This document shows, in pieces, positions 51,653 through 62,200 of a DNA stretch of 64,000 nt. The translations under genes and the position numbers were made by a program. The stretch is from contig JBKEDD010000062.1 in assembly GCA_047975215.1 (NCBI GenBank), positions 1 to 64,000 on the forward strand. Reading direction: 5' to 3'. The DNA comes from JAGRMG01 sp047975215. GTDB taxonomy: Bacteria; Pseudomonadota; Alphaproteobacteria; Rhodobacterales; Rhodobacteraceae. Every line of letters starts with the position of its first letter. Within the stretch, counting starts at the first letter, position 1. The notes under the pieces are model-generated. The model had not been told where the DNA came from, did no database searches, and saw only the letters and a program-made list of their open reading frames with translations.

Positions 51653-52927
51653 CTATCTCCGATAGACCGGGGCTCCGGCCACATAGGTTGCAAGAACCCT
51701 ACCCTGCATCCGCGCCCCGTCAAACGGTGTGTTGCGCGATTTCGAGAGCAGCGCGGTGCGGTCCATCACGAAGGGCATATCGGGATCGAACAGCACCAGG
51801 TCGGCGGGTGCCCCCGCCGCCAGCCGCCCGCAGCCCAGCCCCAGCCGTCGCGCCGGGTTCAGCGAAAGGGCCCGGAACAGGCCGGGCAGGTCCAGATGGC
51901 CGGCATGGACCAGACGCAAGGCCGCAGGCAGCAGCGTTTCCAGCGCCACGGCGCCGCTCGCGGCTTCCTCGAAGGGCAGCCGCTTGCTTTCCTCGTCCTG
52001 CGGCGTGTGCATCGAACTGATAATGTCGATCAGCCCCGAGCCCAGCGCCTCGACCACGGCCAGGCGGTCGTTTTCGGCGCGCAGCGGCGGCTTGACCTTG
52101 AAGAAGGTGCGGTAGTCGGCAACATCCATCTCGTTCAGCGTCAGGTGATGGATCGAGACCCCGGCGGTGATGTCCAGCCCGTTGGCCTTGGCGCGTTCCA
52201 GCGCGGGCAGGGCGCGGGCGGTGGTGATCTGGTCGGCGTGATAACGCGCGCCGGTCATCTCGATCATGGCGATATCGCGGTCCAGCCCCATGCGCTCGGC
52301 CATCGGCGACACGGTGGGCAGGCCGCGCAGCGAGGCGAACTTGCCGCTGGTCGCCGCCGCCCCGGCGCTCAGCCCCGGATCCTGGGGATGCGCGATCACC
52401 AGCGCGTCGCAGGAGCGCGCATAGGTCAGGGCACGAGAAAAAACGCGGGTGTCGGTCACGACATGGTCGCAATCGGTGAAGGCGACCGCGCCGGCATCCA
52501 TCAGAAAGCCGATCTCGGTCATTTCCCGGCCCTCGCGGCCCTTGGTCAGCGCCGCCATCGGCAACACGTTGACAGGTGTATCGGCCTGCGCCCGCCGGGT
52601 GACGAATTCCAGCGTTTCGGGGCTGTCGATGGCCGGTGTGGTATCGGGGCGGGTAACGATGGTGGTCACGCCCCCGGCGGCGGCGGCAAGTCCGGCGGAC
52701 TTGTAGCTTTCCTTGTGCCGTTCGCCCGGTTCGCAGACCTTGACGCCGATATCGACGATGCCCGGCGCCAGGCAGGCGCCGCGGCAATCCACGACCTGTG
52801 CGCCGCCCGGCACCGGGATGTCGCGGCCCAGGGCCGCGATGCGGCCGTTTTCGATGGCCAGACTCCCGGGATGGTCGGTTCCGGCCTCGGGGTCGACAAG
52901 GCGGGCATTGGTGAAAAGCAGGCTCAT
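51653..52927 (-). CDS. pyrC: Dihydroorotase-like protein, probably non-catalytic (PyrC-prime type)
   Basis: 424 residues with the dihydroorotase fold and the segments REPG-like VCEPGERHKESYKS, AAAGGVTTIVTRPDT and DIISSMHTPQDEESKRLPFEEAASGAV. The zinc site is missing: where catalytic enzymes have DxHxH this protein has Asp59-Ile-Gly61-Val-Lys63. In Pseudomonas a similar inactive homologue (PyrC') is a structural partner of aspartate carbamoyltransferase, and pyrB lies in the same operon here. I expect a catalytic dihydroorotase gene elsewhere in the genome; the symbol is kept for family only. Confidence 0.82.
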   Translation of the reverse strand: MSLLFTNARLVDPEAGTDHPGSLAIENGRIAALGRDIPVPGGAQVVDCRGACLAPGIVDIGVKVCEPGERHKESYKSAGLAAAAGGVTTIVTRPDTTPAIDSPETLEFVTRRAQADTPVNVLPMAALTKGREGREMTEIGFLMDAGAVAFTDCDHVVTDTRVFSRALTYARSCDALVIAHPQDPGLSAGAAATSGKFASLRGLPTVSPMAERMGLDRDIAMIEMTGARYHADQITTARALPALERAKANGLDITAGVSIHHLTLNEMDVADYRTFFKVKPPLRAENDRLAVVEALGSGLIDIISSMHTPQDEESKRLPFEEAASGAVALETLLPAALRLVHAGHLDLPGLFRALSLNPARRLGLGCGRLAAGAPADLVLFDPDMPFVMDRTALLSKSRNTPFDGARMQGRVLATYVAGAPVYRR

Positions 52928-52976
52928 GCGTATCGGGTTCCCTGGCTGTGACTGCGGGTTCTGGCGTCGGGTACCG

Positions 52977-53375
52977 TCATGCCTGCCCCCTGGCGGTGGC
53001 CGAGCGGATCGCCGCGACCGTCGCCGCCGGGTCGGATTGGTACTTGATCAGATGCTTGTCGCCGCCGCGGGTGATGATCTGCACGAAGCTGCCGAAAGAT
53101 CGGATCGTTTCGACCTGCCCAAGCCGGATCTCGCGGCCGCCGGGGCCGATCAGCCGGTCGCTCTCGACGTGCCAGATCGCGGCCAGTTCCTCGGATGCCA
53201 GGTACCAGCCGCGCACCGCGATTCCGGCGAGTCCGGCGATCGCGCCGGTCCAGACATGCGGATTGCCGATCAGCCACAGCACCGCCATTGCCGCGCCCAT
53301 CGCAAGCGCCGCCAGCCATGCCTGGGCGCGCAGATAGGCCGCCCGGTCGGCAGGGAACCGCAGCGCCGCCGTCAC
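52977..53375 (-). CDS. Small membrane protein with PH-like domain
   Basis: 132 residues: two hydrophobic helices (about 19-37 and 42-57) and a soluble C-terminal part, VESDRLIGPGGREIRLGQVETIRSFG, that reads like a bacterial PH domain. Function unknown. Its start overlaps the stop of the 53372-53923 gene by four bases, so it is in the pyrB operon. Confidence 0.65.
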   Translation of the reverse strand: MTAALRFPADRAAYLRAQAWLAALAMGAAMAVLWLIGNPHVWTGAIAGLAGIAVRGWYLASEELAAIWHVESDRLIGPGGREIRLGQVETIRSFGSFVQIITRGGDKHLIKYQSDPAATVAAIRSATARGQA

Positions 53376-53923
53376 TGCGCCACCGCCAGCACGATCACGG
53401 CCACGATCAGCATGACCACGGCAAATACCGCGGCCCCGGTATTGCGGGCGCTTGCGCGGGCCTCGCGGGGCGATTTTCGCGTGCCCGCGCCGCCCGGGCG
53501 TGCGCTTGCGGTCTCGATCCGGCCCTGTGCCGTCCAGTCGGTGCCGGGTTCGGCATAGACGCCGATCAGGTTCACCCCGGCGGCGGGCGCTATCCGTTCG
53601 GCCCTGCCGCCGAAGGCGCGGCTGCGCACCACCATGACCCAGCCCCCGATGGCCCGCAGCCGGGCGCGGTCGGGCGCGACCCGGTCGGGTGCGATGCCCG
53701 CGCCCTCGGTCAGGTACCCGTCGAGCCCCAGATCCTCGAGGTCGGACACCGCGAAGATATCCACCTGTCCAGGGTCGAGCGCCTCAAGCCCGAGCGCCTG
53801 GGCCGCGGCGCCCGGTTCACGCAGAAAGCGTGCCCGCTTGGGCGCCATGTCAAGCGCGAACAGCCGCACGATGCCCGTCTCGCCGGGGCGGATGGCCAGC
53901 GGATCGGCCGGTGGCATCGTCAT
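53372..53923 (-). CDS. Uncharacterised tail-anchored protein in the pyrB operon
   Basis: 183 residues. A soluble domain rich in DPGQVDIFAVSDLEDLGL-type turns is followed by a basic Ala/Arg-rich linker and a single C-terminal transmembrane helix (about 162-181). I recognise no family with confidence. It overlaps pyrB and the next gene by four bases each (ATGA), so all three are translated as a coupled set. The same pair of small genes between pyrB and pyrC is, from memory, frequent in Rhodobacterales. Confidence 0.65.
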   Translation of the reverse strand: MTMPPADPLAIRPGETGIVRLFALDMAPKRARFLREPGAAAQALGLEALDPGQVDIFAVSDLEDLGLDGYLTEGAGIAPDRVAPDRARLRAIGGWVMVVRSRAFGGRAERIAPAAGVNLIGVYAEPGTDWTAQGRIETASARPGGAGTRKSPREARASARNTGAAVFAVVMLIVAVIVLAVAQ

Positions 53924-54870
53924 GCCGGCACCCGGCGCAGATTGCGCGCCAGCAATTCCATCGCCGCCATGCGCACGGCCACGCCCATTTCGACCTGCTC
54001 CTGGATCACGCTGCGGTTGATGTCGTCGGCCAGCGTGCCGTCGATTTCGACGCCGCGGTTCATCGGCCCCGGGTGCATGACGATGGCATCGGGTTTGGCG
54101 AGCGCCAGCTTCCGGGCATCCAGCCCGTAGCGGTGGTAGTATTCGCGCTCGGACGGGATAAAGCCGCCATCCATGCGTTCCCGTTGCAGACGCAGCATCA
54201 TCACAACGTCGACATCGGCCAGCCCCTCTTCCATGTCGTCGAACACTTCGACGCCGAATTCCGCGATGCCCGCCGGCATCAGGGTGGGCGGGCCGATCAG
54301 ACGGATCCGGTTTTCCATCTTGCCCAGCAGCAGGATGTTCGATCGCGCCACGCGGCTATGGGCGATATCGCCGCAGATCGCCACGTTCAGCCGGTGCAGC
54401 CGGCCCCTGGCGCGCCGGATCGTCAGCGCATCCAGAAGCGCCTGGGTCGGGTGCTCGTGGCGCCCGTCGCCGGCGTTCAGCACCGCACAGTTGACCTTCT
54501 GCGCCAGCAGGTCGACGGCACCCGAATGGGGATGGCGCACCACCAGCAGATCCGGGTGCATGGCGTTCAGCGTCAGCGCGGTGTCGATCAGCGTTTCGCC
54601 CTTCTTGATGCTGGATGCCTGCATCGCCATGTTCATAACGTCCGCGCCCAGCCGCTTGCCCGCGATTTCGAAACTGGCCTGGGTGCGGGTCGAGTTCTCG
54701 AAGAACATGTTGATCTGGGTAAGGCCCGCCAGCACGTCGGAATGTTTGGAGGCCTGCCGGTTCAGATCGACATAGCTATCGGCCAGATCGAGGATGGTCG
54801 CGATGTCGCGCGGGCCAAGCTGTTCGATCCCCAGAAGGTGCCGGTGGTCAAAGGGCTGTTGCTGGGGCAT
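53920..54870 (-). CDS. pyrB: Aspartate carbamoyltransferase catalytic subunit
   Basis: 316 residues. The carbamoyl-phosphate site is FFENSTRTQASFEIAGKRLG (51-70), and HPTQALLDALTIR (about 139-151) and the late HPGPMNRGVEI carry the remaining active-site residues. It joins carbamoyl phosphate and aspartate in pyrimidine synthesis. No regulatory PyrI gene is nearby; the adjacent inactive dihydroorotase-like protein may assemble with it. First gene of a five-gene minus-strand operon. Confidence 0.95.
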   Translation of the reverse strand: MPQQQPFDHRHLLGIEQLGPRDIATILDLADSYVDLNRQASKHSDVLAGLTQINMFFENSTRTQASFEIAGKRLGADVMNMAMQASSIKKGETLIDTALTLNAMHPDLLVVRHPHSGAVDLLAQKVNCAVLNAGDGRHEHPTQALLDALTIRRARGRLHRLNVAICGDIAHSRVARSNILLLGKMENRIRLIGPPTLMPAGIAEFGVEVFDDMEEGLADVDVVMMLRLQRERMDGGFIPSEREYYHRYGLDARKLALAKPDAIVMHPGPMNRGVEIDGTLADDINRSVIQEQVEMGVAVRMAAMELLARNLRRVPA

Positions 54871-55050
54871 CGGGCCGTCTTTCTGAAATCAAATCCGCGC
54901 GCCCTGCTTATAGAAAGCCCCCGGGGCAGGGGCAACATCACAGCAGCGGCACCCTTGCCCGGGACCGGCCGGGCAGGGTGACGCGTCACCATGGCGATGG
55001 CTGGTGCGGGATCGGCTTTCGCTTTGCGCCCGGGCGGGTAGAGTGGGCGC

Positions 55051-55872
55051 ATGGAATCGGGGCTAGATCATCAGACCGTGCGCGTGCTGCTGGAATGGCA
55101 GTTGGAGATGGGCGTGAGCGAGGCCATCGGTGACGTTCCGGTCAACCGCTATGGCTTGCCCGCGAAGGCGCCGGGCACCGCCGCGAAAGCGGGCGCGGCG
55201 CGCGAAAAGGCCGATCCGGTGGCGCGCCGGGTTGCCGGGCCGCCGGCTCCGGCAGGTGGGGCAGGCGGTGATCGGTCAACCGATGCGGTGGCGGCCGCCC
55301 GCTCGGCGGCGCAGGCCGCAGGGACGCTGGACGCCCTGCACGCGGCGCTGGCAGGGTTCGAAATGTGCGACCTAAGGAAGGGCGCGCGCAATCTGGTCTT
55401 TGCCGATGGCGTGCCCGGTTCGCGCGTGATGATCGTCGGCGAGGCGCCGGGCCGCGACGAGGACAGGGCGGGGCGGCCTTTCGTCGGCCGCGCCGGGCAG
55501 TTGCTCGACCGGATGCTGAAGGCGATCGGGCTGAGCCGCGAGCAAAACGTCTATATCACCAACGTCCTGCCGTGGCGGCCGCCGCAGAACCGCGAGCCGA
55601 AGCCCGACGAGATCGCGATGATGAAGCCGTTTCTGGAACGCCATGTCGCATTGGCGGCCCCTGACATTCTGGTGTTGATGGGCAATGTGTCATGCGACAC
55701 GGTGCTGGGCAGGCGCGGCATCACCCGGATGCGCGGCACATGGGAACGCGCGATGGACCGCCCGGTTCTGCCGATGCTGCATCCTGCATATTTGCTGCGC
55801 CAGCCGCAGGCCAAGCGCGAGGCCTGGGCCGATCTGCTGGAACTGAACGCGCGGCTGAAGGGGGACGTATGA
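55051..55872 (+). CDS. Uracil-DNA glycosylase, family 4-like
   Basis: 273 residues. An Ala-rich N-terminal extension (to about 85) precedes the glycosylase domain with GEAPGRDEDRAGRPFVGRAGQ (about 130-150), ITNVLPWRPPQNREP (about 169-183) and the late LHPAYLLRQP. This is the family-4 architecture used by many alphaproteobacteria to remove uracil from DNA. Divergent from pyrB; its stop overlaps the next start (ATGA). Confidence 0.88.
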   Translation: MESGLDHQTVRVLLEWQLEMGVSEAIGDVPVNRYGLPAKAPGTAAKAGAAREKADPVARRVAGPPAPAGGAGGDRSTDAVAAARSAAQAAGTLDALHAALAGFEMCDLRKGARNLVFADGVPGSRVMIVGEAPGRDEDRAGRPFVGRAGQLLDRMLKAIGLSREQNVYITNVLPWRPPQNREPKPDEIAMMKPFLERHVALAAPDILVLMGNVSCDTVLGRRGITRMRGTWERAMDRPVLPMLHPAYLLRQPQAKREAWADLLELNARLKGDV

Positions 55873-56468
55873 GAATCCTGGCCTTTTCCGATCTGCACCT
55901 GGCGCGCGCCCGCGCCGCCGATCTGGTGGCCGCCAGCGCCGATGCCGATCTGGTAATCGCCGCCGGCGATTTCTGCGGCAAGCGCGAGGGGCTGGAGCAG
56001 GCCATGGCGATGCTGGCGGGGCTGGCCGCCCCGGTGGTGGCGGTTCCGGGCAATGGTGAAAGCCTTGAGGAACTGACCGGGGCCGCGCCGGCGGACTGGA
56101 CCGTCCTGCACGGCGAGGGCGCCAGTATCGGCGGCCTCAGACTGTTCGGCTTGGGCTACGGCGTTCCGGTGACGCCGTTCGGAGAATGGTCGTGCGACCT
56201 GACCGAGGACGCGGCGGCGGCGTTGCTGGCGCGGTGCGAAGCCGCCGATGTCCTGATCACCCATTCCCCGCCCAAGGGCATCGGCGACGAGAACTCCGGC
56301 GGCCTGTCGCTCGGCTCGGTCTCGGTGCGCGCCGCCATCGAGAGGGTGCAGCCGCAACTGGCGGTCTGCGGCCATATCCATGAAAGCTGGGGCAGGCGCG
56401 GCAGGATCGGGCGAACGCAGGTCGTCAATCTCGGCCCTACGGTCAACTGGTTCGAGGTGTCGGCGTGA
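55869..56468 (+). CDS. Calcineurin-like metallophosphoesterase
   Basis: 199 residues. The metallophosphoesterase blocks are FSDLH (6-10), AGDFCG, PGNGES, ITHSPP and CGHIHES, complete for a two-metal site. Substrate unknown. The start overlaps the uracil-DNA glycosylase stop (ATGA), and its stop overlaps the GTG of the LysE-like gene. Confidence 0.88.
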   Translation: MRILAFSDLHLARARAADLVAASADADLVIAAGDFCGKREGLEQAMAMLAGLAAPVVAVPGNGESLEELTGAAPADWTVLHGEGASIGGLRLFGLGYGVPVTPFGEWSCDLTEDAAAALLARCEAADVLITHSPPKGIGDENSGGLSLGSVSVRAAIERVQPQLAVCGHIHESWGRRGRIGRTQVVNLGPTVNWFEVSA

Positions 56469-57085
56469 TCGACCCTTTTGTGCTGCTGGCCTATGTACCC
56501 GCCGCGCTGGCGCTGAACCTGACGCCGGGGGCGGACATGATGTTCTGCCTTGGCCAGGGGCTGCGCGCGGGGCCGCGCGCAGCGGTGGCGGCAAGCGCGG
56601 GCATCGCGGTCGGCGGGATGGTGCATGTGCTTCTGGCCGGGCTGGGGCTGGGTGCGGCCGTGGCGGCGCTGCCCTGGCTGTTCGACGCGATCCGCTGGGT
56701 TGGCGTGGCCTACCTGCTGTGGCTGGCCTGGCGTGCTGTCCGTCAGCGGGCCGCGCCGCCCCGGGCGGGTCCGGGCGCGGGGGCGGGCCGGGCCTTTGGT
56801 ACCGGCCTTGCCGTCAACCTGACCAACCCCAAGGTCATCCTGTTCGTGCTGGCCTTCATCCCGCAATTCGTGGACCCCGACGGGCCGATCCTTGTGCAGT
56901 TCCTGATCTTCGGATCGGTGCTGGCGCTGGGCGGATTCCTCATCAACGCCGCCGTGGGCCTGTTTGCGGGCGGCGCCGGGAGGCGGCTGACCGGATCGCC
57001 CGCGGCGCGGGCCTGGACCGGCCGCATCAGCGGCACCATCTTCGCATTGCTGGCCCTTCGGCTGGCTCTCATGGAAAGGGCGTGA
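56465..57085 (+). CDS. LysE-family translocator
   Basis: 206 residues starting at GTG 56465, overlapping the previous stop. Six predicted helices; the N-terminal LTPGADMMFCLGQGLRAGPRAAVAASAGIAVG (about 20-51) is the RhtB/LysE signature and NLTNPKVILFVLAFIPQF (about 117-134) is the second conserved block. It would export an amino acid or a related metabolite; the substrate is not predictable. Confidence 0.9.
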   Translation: MIDPFVLLAYVPAALALNLTPGADMMFCLGQGLRAGPRAAVAASAGIAVGGMVHVLLAGLGLGAAVAALPWLFDAIRWVGVAYLLWLAWRAVRQRAAPPRAGPGAGAGRAFGTGLAVNLTNPKVILFVLAFIPQFVDPDGPILVQFLIFGSVLALGGFLINAAVGLFAGGAGRRLTGSPAARAWTGRISGTIFALLALRLALMERA

Positions 57086-57088
57086 GAC

Positions 57089-57631
57089 ATGGCGCGCATC
57101 GACGAAAGCAAGGAATTCATTCCGGTCCGTATCGCGGTGCTGACCGTCTCTGACACCCGGACGCCCGAACAGGATCGCTCGGGCCAGGTGCTGGTGGACC
57201 GGCTGACGGCGGCGGGCCACGTTCTGGCCGACCGCCGGATCCTGCGCGACGAGCGCGACGAGATCGCCCGGCAGTTGCGGACCTGGATCGCCGATACGGG
57301 CGTCGACGTGGTGATCTCGACGGGCGGCACCGGGCTGACGGGCCGCGATGTCACGGTCGAGGCGCACCGGGACGTATACGAAAAGGAGATCGAGGCGTTC
57401 GGCACCGTCTTCACCATCGTATCGATGCAGAAGATCGGCACCTCGGCGGTGCAAAGCCGTGCCACCGGCGGCGTTGCCGGGGGCACCTATCTGTTCGCGC
57501 TGCCCGGCAGCCCCGGTGCCTGCAAGGACGCCTGGGACGAGATACTCGAACCGCAGTTCGACTATCGCCACCAGCCCTGCAACTTCGTCGAGATCATGCC
57601 GCGTTTGGACGAACATCTGCGACGGAAATAG
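57089..57631 (+). CDS. moaB: Molybdenum cofactor biosynthesis protein B
   Basis: 180 residues of the MoaB/MogA adenylyltransferase fold. Motifs: VLTVSDTRTPEQDRSG (about 15-30), STGGTGLTGRDVT (about 73-85) and the final LPGSPGACKDAWDEIL. It adenylylates molybdopterin before metal insertion. Useful for the BisC-type molybdoenzyme in this window, though not linked to it. Three bases after the LysE-like gene. Confidence 0.92.
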   Translation: MARIDESKEFIPVRIAVLTVSDTRTPEQDRSGQVLVDRLTAAGHVLADRRILRDERDEIARQLRTWIADTGVDVVISTGGTGLTGRDVTVEAHRDVYEKEIEAFGTVFTIVSMQKIGTSAVQSRATGGVAGGTYLFALPGSPGACKDAWDEILEPQFDYRHQPCNFVEIMPRLDEHLRRK

Positions 57632-57750
57632 CCGGCAGTTGCGTATAACCCCTCAAACAGACCTGTAACTTGCTTGTGGCTTGGCATTTTCTGCCGCTCG
57701 GTTAATTTTATGACAGGGGCCGAATTCCGTGCTCTGTGGGTGAATAGCGC

Positions 57751-59205
57751 ATGCGTTTCTTGCGGCAAAGTCTGATGGGCCTGTTGCTGGCGTCGCTGAC
57801 GCTGGCGCTGCTGGTCTATGCCGGCCGGCTGGTGTTCGATGCGGTACAGACCCGCATGAACGACGAGAGGCACTCGCCTCCGGCGCGCGAGCGGGTGTTT
57901 GCCGTCAACGTTCGCCGGGCGGAACTGCGCACCGAAACGCCCGTGCTGACCGCCTTCGGACAGATGCAAAGCCGCCGCACGCTTGAGTTGCGTGCCGCTG
58001 CAGGCGGGCGCGTGATCTGGCTGGCCGATGCCTTCGAGGAGGGCGGCACGGTGGCGGCCGGCGACGTGCTGGTGCGCCTCGACCCGGCCGATGCGCAATC
58101 GGCGCTGGACCGGATCGAAAGCGATCTTCTGGACGCCAGCGCCGAAGAACGCGACGCCGAACGCGCGTTGCTGCTGGCCCGCGACGAACGTGCCGCCGCC
58201 GAAGATCAGGCGACCTTGCGCGCGCACGCGTTGCAGCGCCAGCGCGATTTGCAGGATCGCGGCGTCGGCACCGCCGCGGCGGTCGAGACCGCCGAACTGG
58301 CCGCCGCGGCGGCGCGTGCGGCGGTGCTGGCCCGGCGCCAGGCGGTGGCGCAGGCCGAGGCGCGTGTGGATCAGGCCGCAACCCGGCTGGCCCGGGCGCG
58401 GATCGCGCTGGAAGCGGCCGAACGCGACCTTGCCGAAACCACCATCGTAGCCGCCTTCGACGGCACCCTTAGCGGCGTCAGCCTGGTTGCCGGGCGGCTG
58501 GTTTCGGCCAACGAGAAACTGGCCGAACTGGTGGACCCGGCGGCGCTGGAAGTGGCGTTCCGGGTCTCTACGGCGCAATACGCGCGCCTGCTGGACGAAG
58601 GCGGGGCGCTGATCGCGCTGCCAGTGTCCGTGGCGCTGGACGCATCGGGCGCCGGGCTGGACGCGCAGGGCACAATCAGCCGCGACAGCGCAGCCGCCGG
58701 GGAAGGGCAGTCGGGTCGGTTGATCTTTGCCCGGCTGGGCGCAGCGCCAGGTTTCAAGCCCGGCGATTTCGTTGCCGTCGCGGTCGAGGAGCCTGCCGTT
58801 GACCGGGTGGCGCGGCTGCCGGCCTCGGCGCTGGACGCATCGGGCACGGTGCTGGTGCTGGATGGTGAGGACCGGCTCGAGGCGCTGCCGGTGGAACTGG
58901 TGCGGAGGCAGGGCGACGATGTGCTGCTGCGCGGCGCCGGACTGGAGGGGCGCGAGGTGGTGATCGGGCGCACGCCGTTGCTGGGCGCGGGTATCCGGGT
59001 GCGTCCGGTGCGCGAAGAGGCGGGCGCGGGCGAACCTGAGGCCGTGATGCTTGAACTCAGCGACGAACGGCGTGCGCGGCTGGTGGCGTTCGTCGAAGGC
59101 GGCAGGATGCCCGATGACATCAAGGCGCGGGTCCTGGGCCAGCTTGCCGAGGCAAGGGTGCCGGCACGGCTGGTGGCGCGGATCGAATCGCGCATCGGAG
59201 GCTGA
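57751..59205 (+). CDS. RND efflux periplasmic adaptor (HlyD/MFP family)
   Basis: 484 residues with an N-terminal membrane helix (about 7-29). The barrel-sandwich hybrid (GQMQSRRTLELRAAAGGRVIWLADAFEEGGTVAAGDVLVRLDP, split around a long coiled-coil hairpin at about 115-225) and the beta-barrel domain can be traced. Joins the inner-membrane pump encoded next to an outer-membrane channel, whose gene is not in the window. Five bases before the permease gene. Confidence 0.9.
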   Translation: MRFLRQSLMGLLLASLTLALLVYAGRLVFDAVQTRMNDERHSPPARERVFAVNVRRAELRTETPVLTAFGQMQSRRTLELRAAAGGRVIWLADAFEEGGTVAAGDVLVRLDPADAQSALDRIESDLLDASAEERDAERALLLARDERAAAEDQATLRAHALQRQRDLQDRGVGTAAAVETAELAAAAARAAVLARRQAVAQAEARVDQAATRLARARIALEAAERDLAETTIVAAFDGTLSGVSLVAGRLVSANEKLAELVDPAALEVAFRVSTAQYARLLDEGGALIALPVSVALDASGAGLDAQGTISRDSAAAGEGQSGRLIFARLGAAPGFKPGDFVAVAVEEPAVDRVARLPASALDASGTVLVLDGEDRLEALPVELVRRQGDDVLLRGAGLEGREVVIGRTPLLGAGIRVRPVREEAGAGEPEAVMLELSDERRARLVAFVEGGRMPDDIKARVLGQLAEARVPARLVARIESRIGG

Positions 59206-59209
59206 GGCC

Positions 59210-62200
59210 ATGATGCGCGACATTCCCGGTGCCGCCGGCGGGCTGCTTGGTTACTTCACCCGGCACCGGACGGCGGCGAACCTGCTTTTGATGACGATGC
59301 TGGTGCTGGGGGCGGCGGCCATTCCGAACATGCGCGCGCAGTTCTTTCCCGATGTGGTCGTCGACAACGTGCGCATCGACGTGACATGGGAGGGCGCCGG
59401 ACCCGAGGATGTGGACGGTGCCATCGTGCAGGTTCTCGAACCCGTGCTGCTGGCCGTCGAGGGGGTCGAGACATCGGCGTCGGTCTCGCGCGTGGGCAGC
59501 GCGATGGTGGTGCTCGAGTTCGAGCCCGGCTGGGATATGGCGCGTGCCGCCGACGATGTCCAGAACGCGGTGGACTCCGTTACCACCCTGCCCGAGGATG
59601 TCGACGATCCGGCGGTGCGGCGCGGCAACTGGTATGACCGTGTTACCGATCTGGTGATCACCGGCCCGATCGCGCCCCGGCAGCTTGCCCTTTTCACCGA
59701 TGAACTGATCACCCGTCTGTTCGCCGCCGGGGTTACGCGCACCTCGATCCGTGGTGTGGTGGCGCCGCGCACCATCGTCGAGGTGCCCACGGCCAGCCTG
59801 ATCCAGAACGATGTGAGCATCGCCGAAATAGCGGCTGCCGTTGCGGCCGAGGTGAACGCCGATCCCGCCGGCGATGTCGGGGGCGCCAACGCGCGGGTAC
59901 GCACCGGCACCGAAAAGCGCAAGCCCGACGATATAGCCGGTATCGTGCTGCGCTCGAACCCGGACGGATCGAAGCTGACCATCGGCGATGTCGCCACCAT
60001 CCGGGTCGAGGGCGTGGACCGGATGCGCAGCTATTTCGTGGGCGAGAACCCGGCCATGTCGATCCGTGTCGACCGCTCCGACCGGGGCGATGCGATTCGT
60101 ATCCAGCACCTGGTCGAGGAGGTCGCCGCCGAGATGCAGCAAAGCCTGCCGCAGGGCGTCACCATCGACCTGATCCGTACCCGCGCAGAGGCGATAACCG
60201 GGCGGCTGAACATCCTGATCGACAACGGCCTGATGGGGCTGGGCCTGGTGCTGGCGCTGCTGTTCCTGTTCCTGAACGCGCGCACCGCGTTCTGGGTGGC
60301 GGCGGGCATTCCGGCGTCGATGATGGCGGCGATTGCGCTGATGTATGCCTTTGGCCTGACGCTCAACATGATCAGCCTGTTCGGCCTCATCATCACGCTG
60401 GGCATCGTGGTGGATGACGCAATCGTCGTTGGCGAACACGCCGATTTCCGGGCGCGGCGTCTGGGTGAGGCGCCGGTGGTGGCGGCCGAAAGCGCGGCCC
60501 GGCGCATGGCGATGCCGGTCTTCGCCTCGACCCTGACGACGGTGATTGCCTTTTTCGGGCTGACGGCCATTGGCGGGCGGTTCGGCGACATGATCGCCGA
60601 CATTCCCTTTACCGTGATCGTGGTGTTGCTGGCCTCGCTGGTCGAGTGCTTTCTGATCCTGCCCAATCACATGGTTCACGCCATCGAGCACTCGGCCAAA
60701 GCGCATTGGTACGATCTGCCCAACCGGGTCGTGAACGCGGGCTTTCGCCACGTCCGCGACCGTCTGTTCCGGCCGCTGACCGCCCTCGTGATCCGGGTCC
60801 GCTATGTGGTTCTGGCCGGCGCCGTGGTGCTGCTGGCGGGACAGATCGCGGCGCTTGTCAGAGGCGATGTGCAATGGCGGTTCTTCAACGCCCCCGAGCG
60901 CGGCTCGGTCACGGGAAACTTCATGATGGCCGAGGGCGCGACCCGCGCCGACAGCCTGGCCATGATGCGCGAGATGCAGCGCGCCACCGAGGAACTTGGC
61001 CGCGAATACGAAGAACGCCATGGCCGCAATCCGCTGGATTATGTGCTGGCCGAGATCGGTGGCAACGCCGGTCGGGGGCTGAAAGGCGCCGACACCAAGG
61101 ATGCCGACCAGTTGGGCGCGATTTCGATCGAACTGATCGACGCCGATCTGCGGCCCTATTCCAGCTTTGCCTTCGTCGCCGACCTGCAGGACCGGGTGCG
61201 CCGGCATCCCATGACCGAAGCGGTCAGCTTCCAGGGCTGGCGGTCGGGGCCGGGGGGCGATGCGCTCGACGTGCAGTTCCATGGTGCGGACGTGGACGCG
61301 CTGAAGGCGGCAAGCGAGGACTTGCAGGCCGCGCTGCTGCGCTTTCCCGAAGTGTCGGCGGTGCAGGACAACCTGGCCTACGACAAGGAGGAACTGATCC
61401 TCGATCTCACTCCGCAGGGGCAGGCGCTGGGCTTTACCACCGACGCGCTGGGCCGGGCGCTGCGCCACCGTCTGAACGGGATCGAGGCGGCCACCTATCC
61501 CGACGGGCCGCGCAGCGCCGAGATCAGGGTCGAACTTCCCGAAAGCGAACTGACGGCGGACTTCCTTGACCGCACGCTGATGCGCACGCCGCTTGGCGCA
61601 TATGTGCCGCTGTCCGACATTGTCAGCGTCAAGCGGCGCACGGGCTTTTCCTCGATCCGGCGCGAGAACGGCATCCGCCTGGTCAGCGTTACCGGCGACA
61701 TATCCGAAGACGATCCGGCACGGGCGAGCGAAATCCAGTCGATTCTGGAGACCGAGATCCTGCCGCGCATCGCCAGCCAGCGGCAGGTCGAATGGCGCCT
61801 GTCGGGCCTCAGCGAACAGGAAGACGAGTTTCTGGGCGATGCCGCGACCGGCATGATCCTGTGCCTCGTGGGTATCTACATGGTGCTGGCCTGGATCTTC
61901 GCCAACTGGACAAGGCCGCTGGTGGTGATGGCGATCATCCCGTTCGGGCTGGTCGGCGCGATCTGGGGCCATGCCTATTGGGATGTGCCGCTCAGCATGT
62001 TCTCGGTTATCGGGCTGATCGGCATGACCGGCATCGTCATCAACGATTCCATCGTGCTGGTCAGCACGGTGGATCAATACGCAACCGACCGCGGGCTGGT
62101 TCCCTCCATCGTCGAGGCCACCGCCGACCGGCTGCGCCCGGTGATGCTGACGACGATGACCACGGTGCTGGGACTGGCGCCGCTGTTGTTTGAAACCTCG

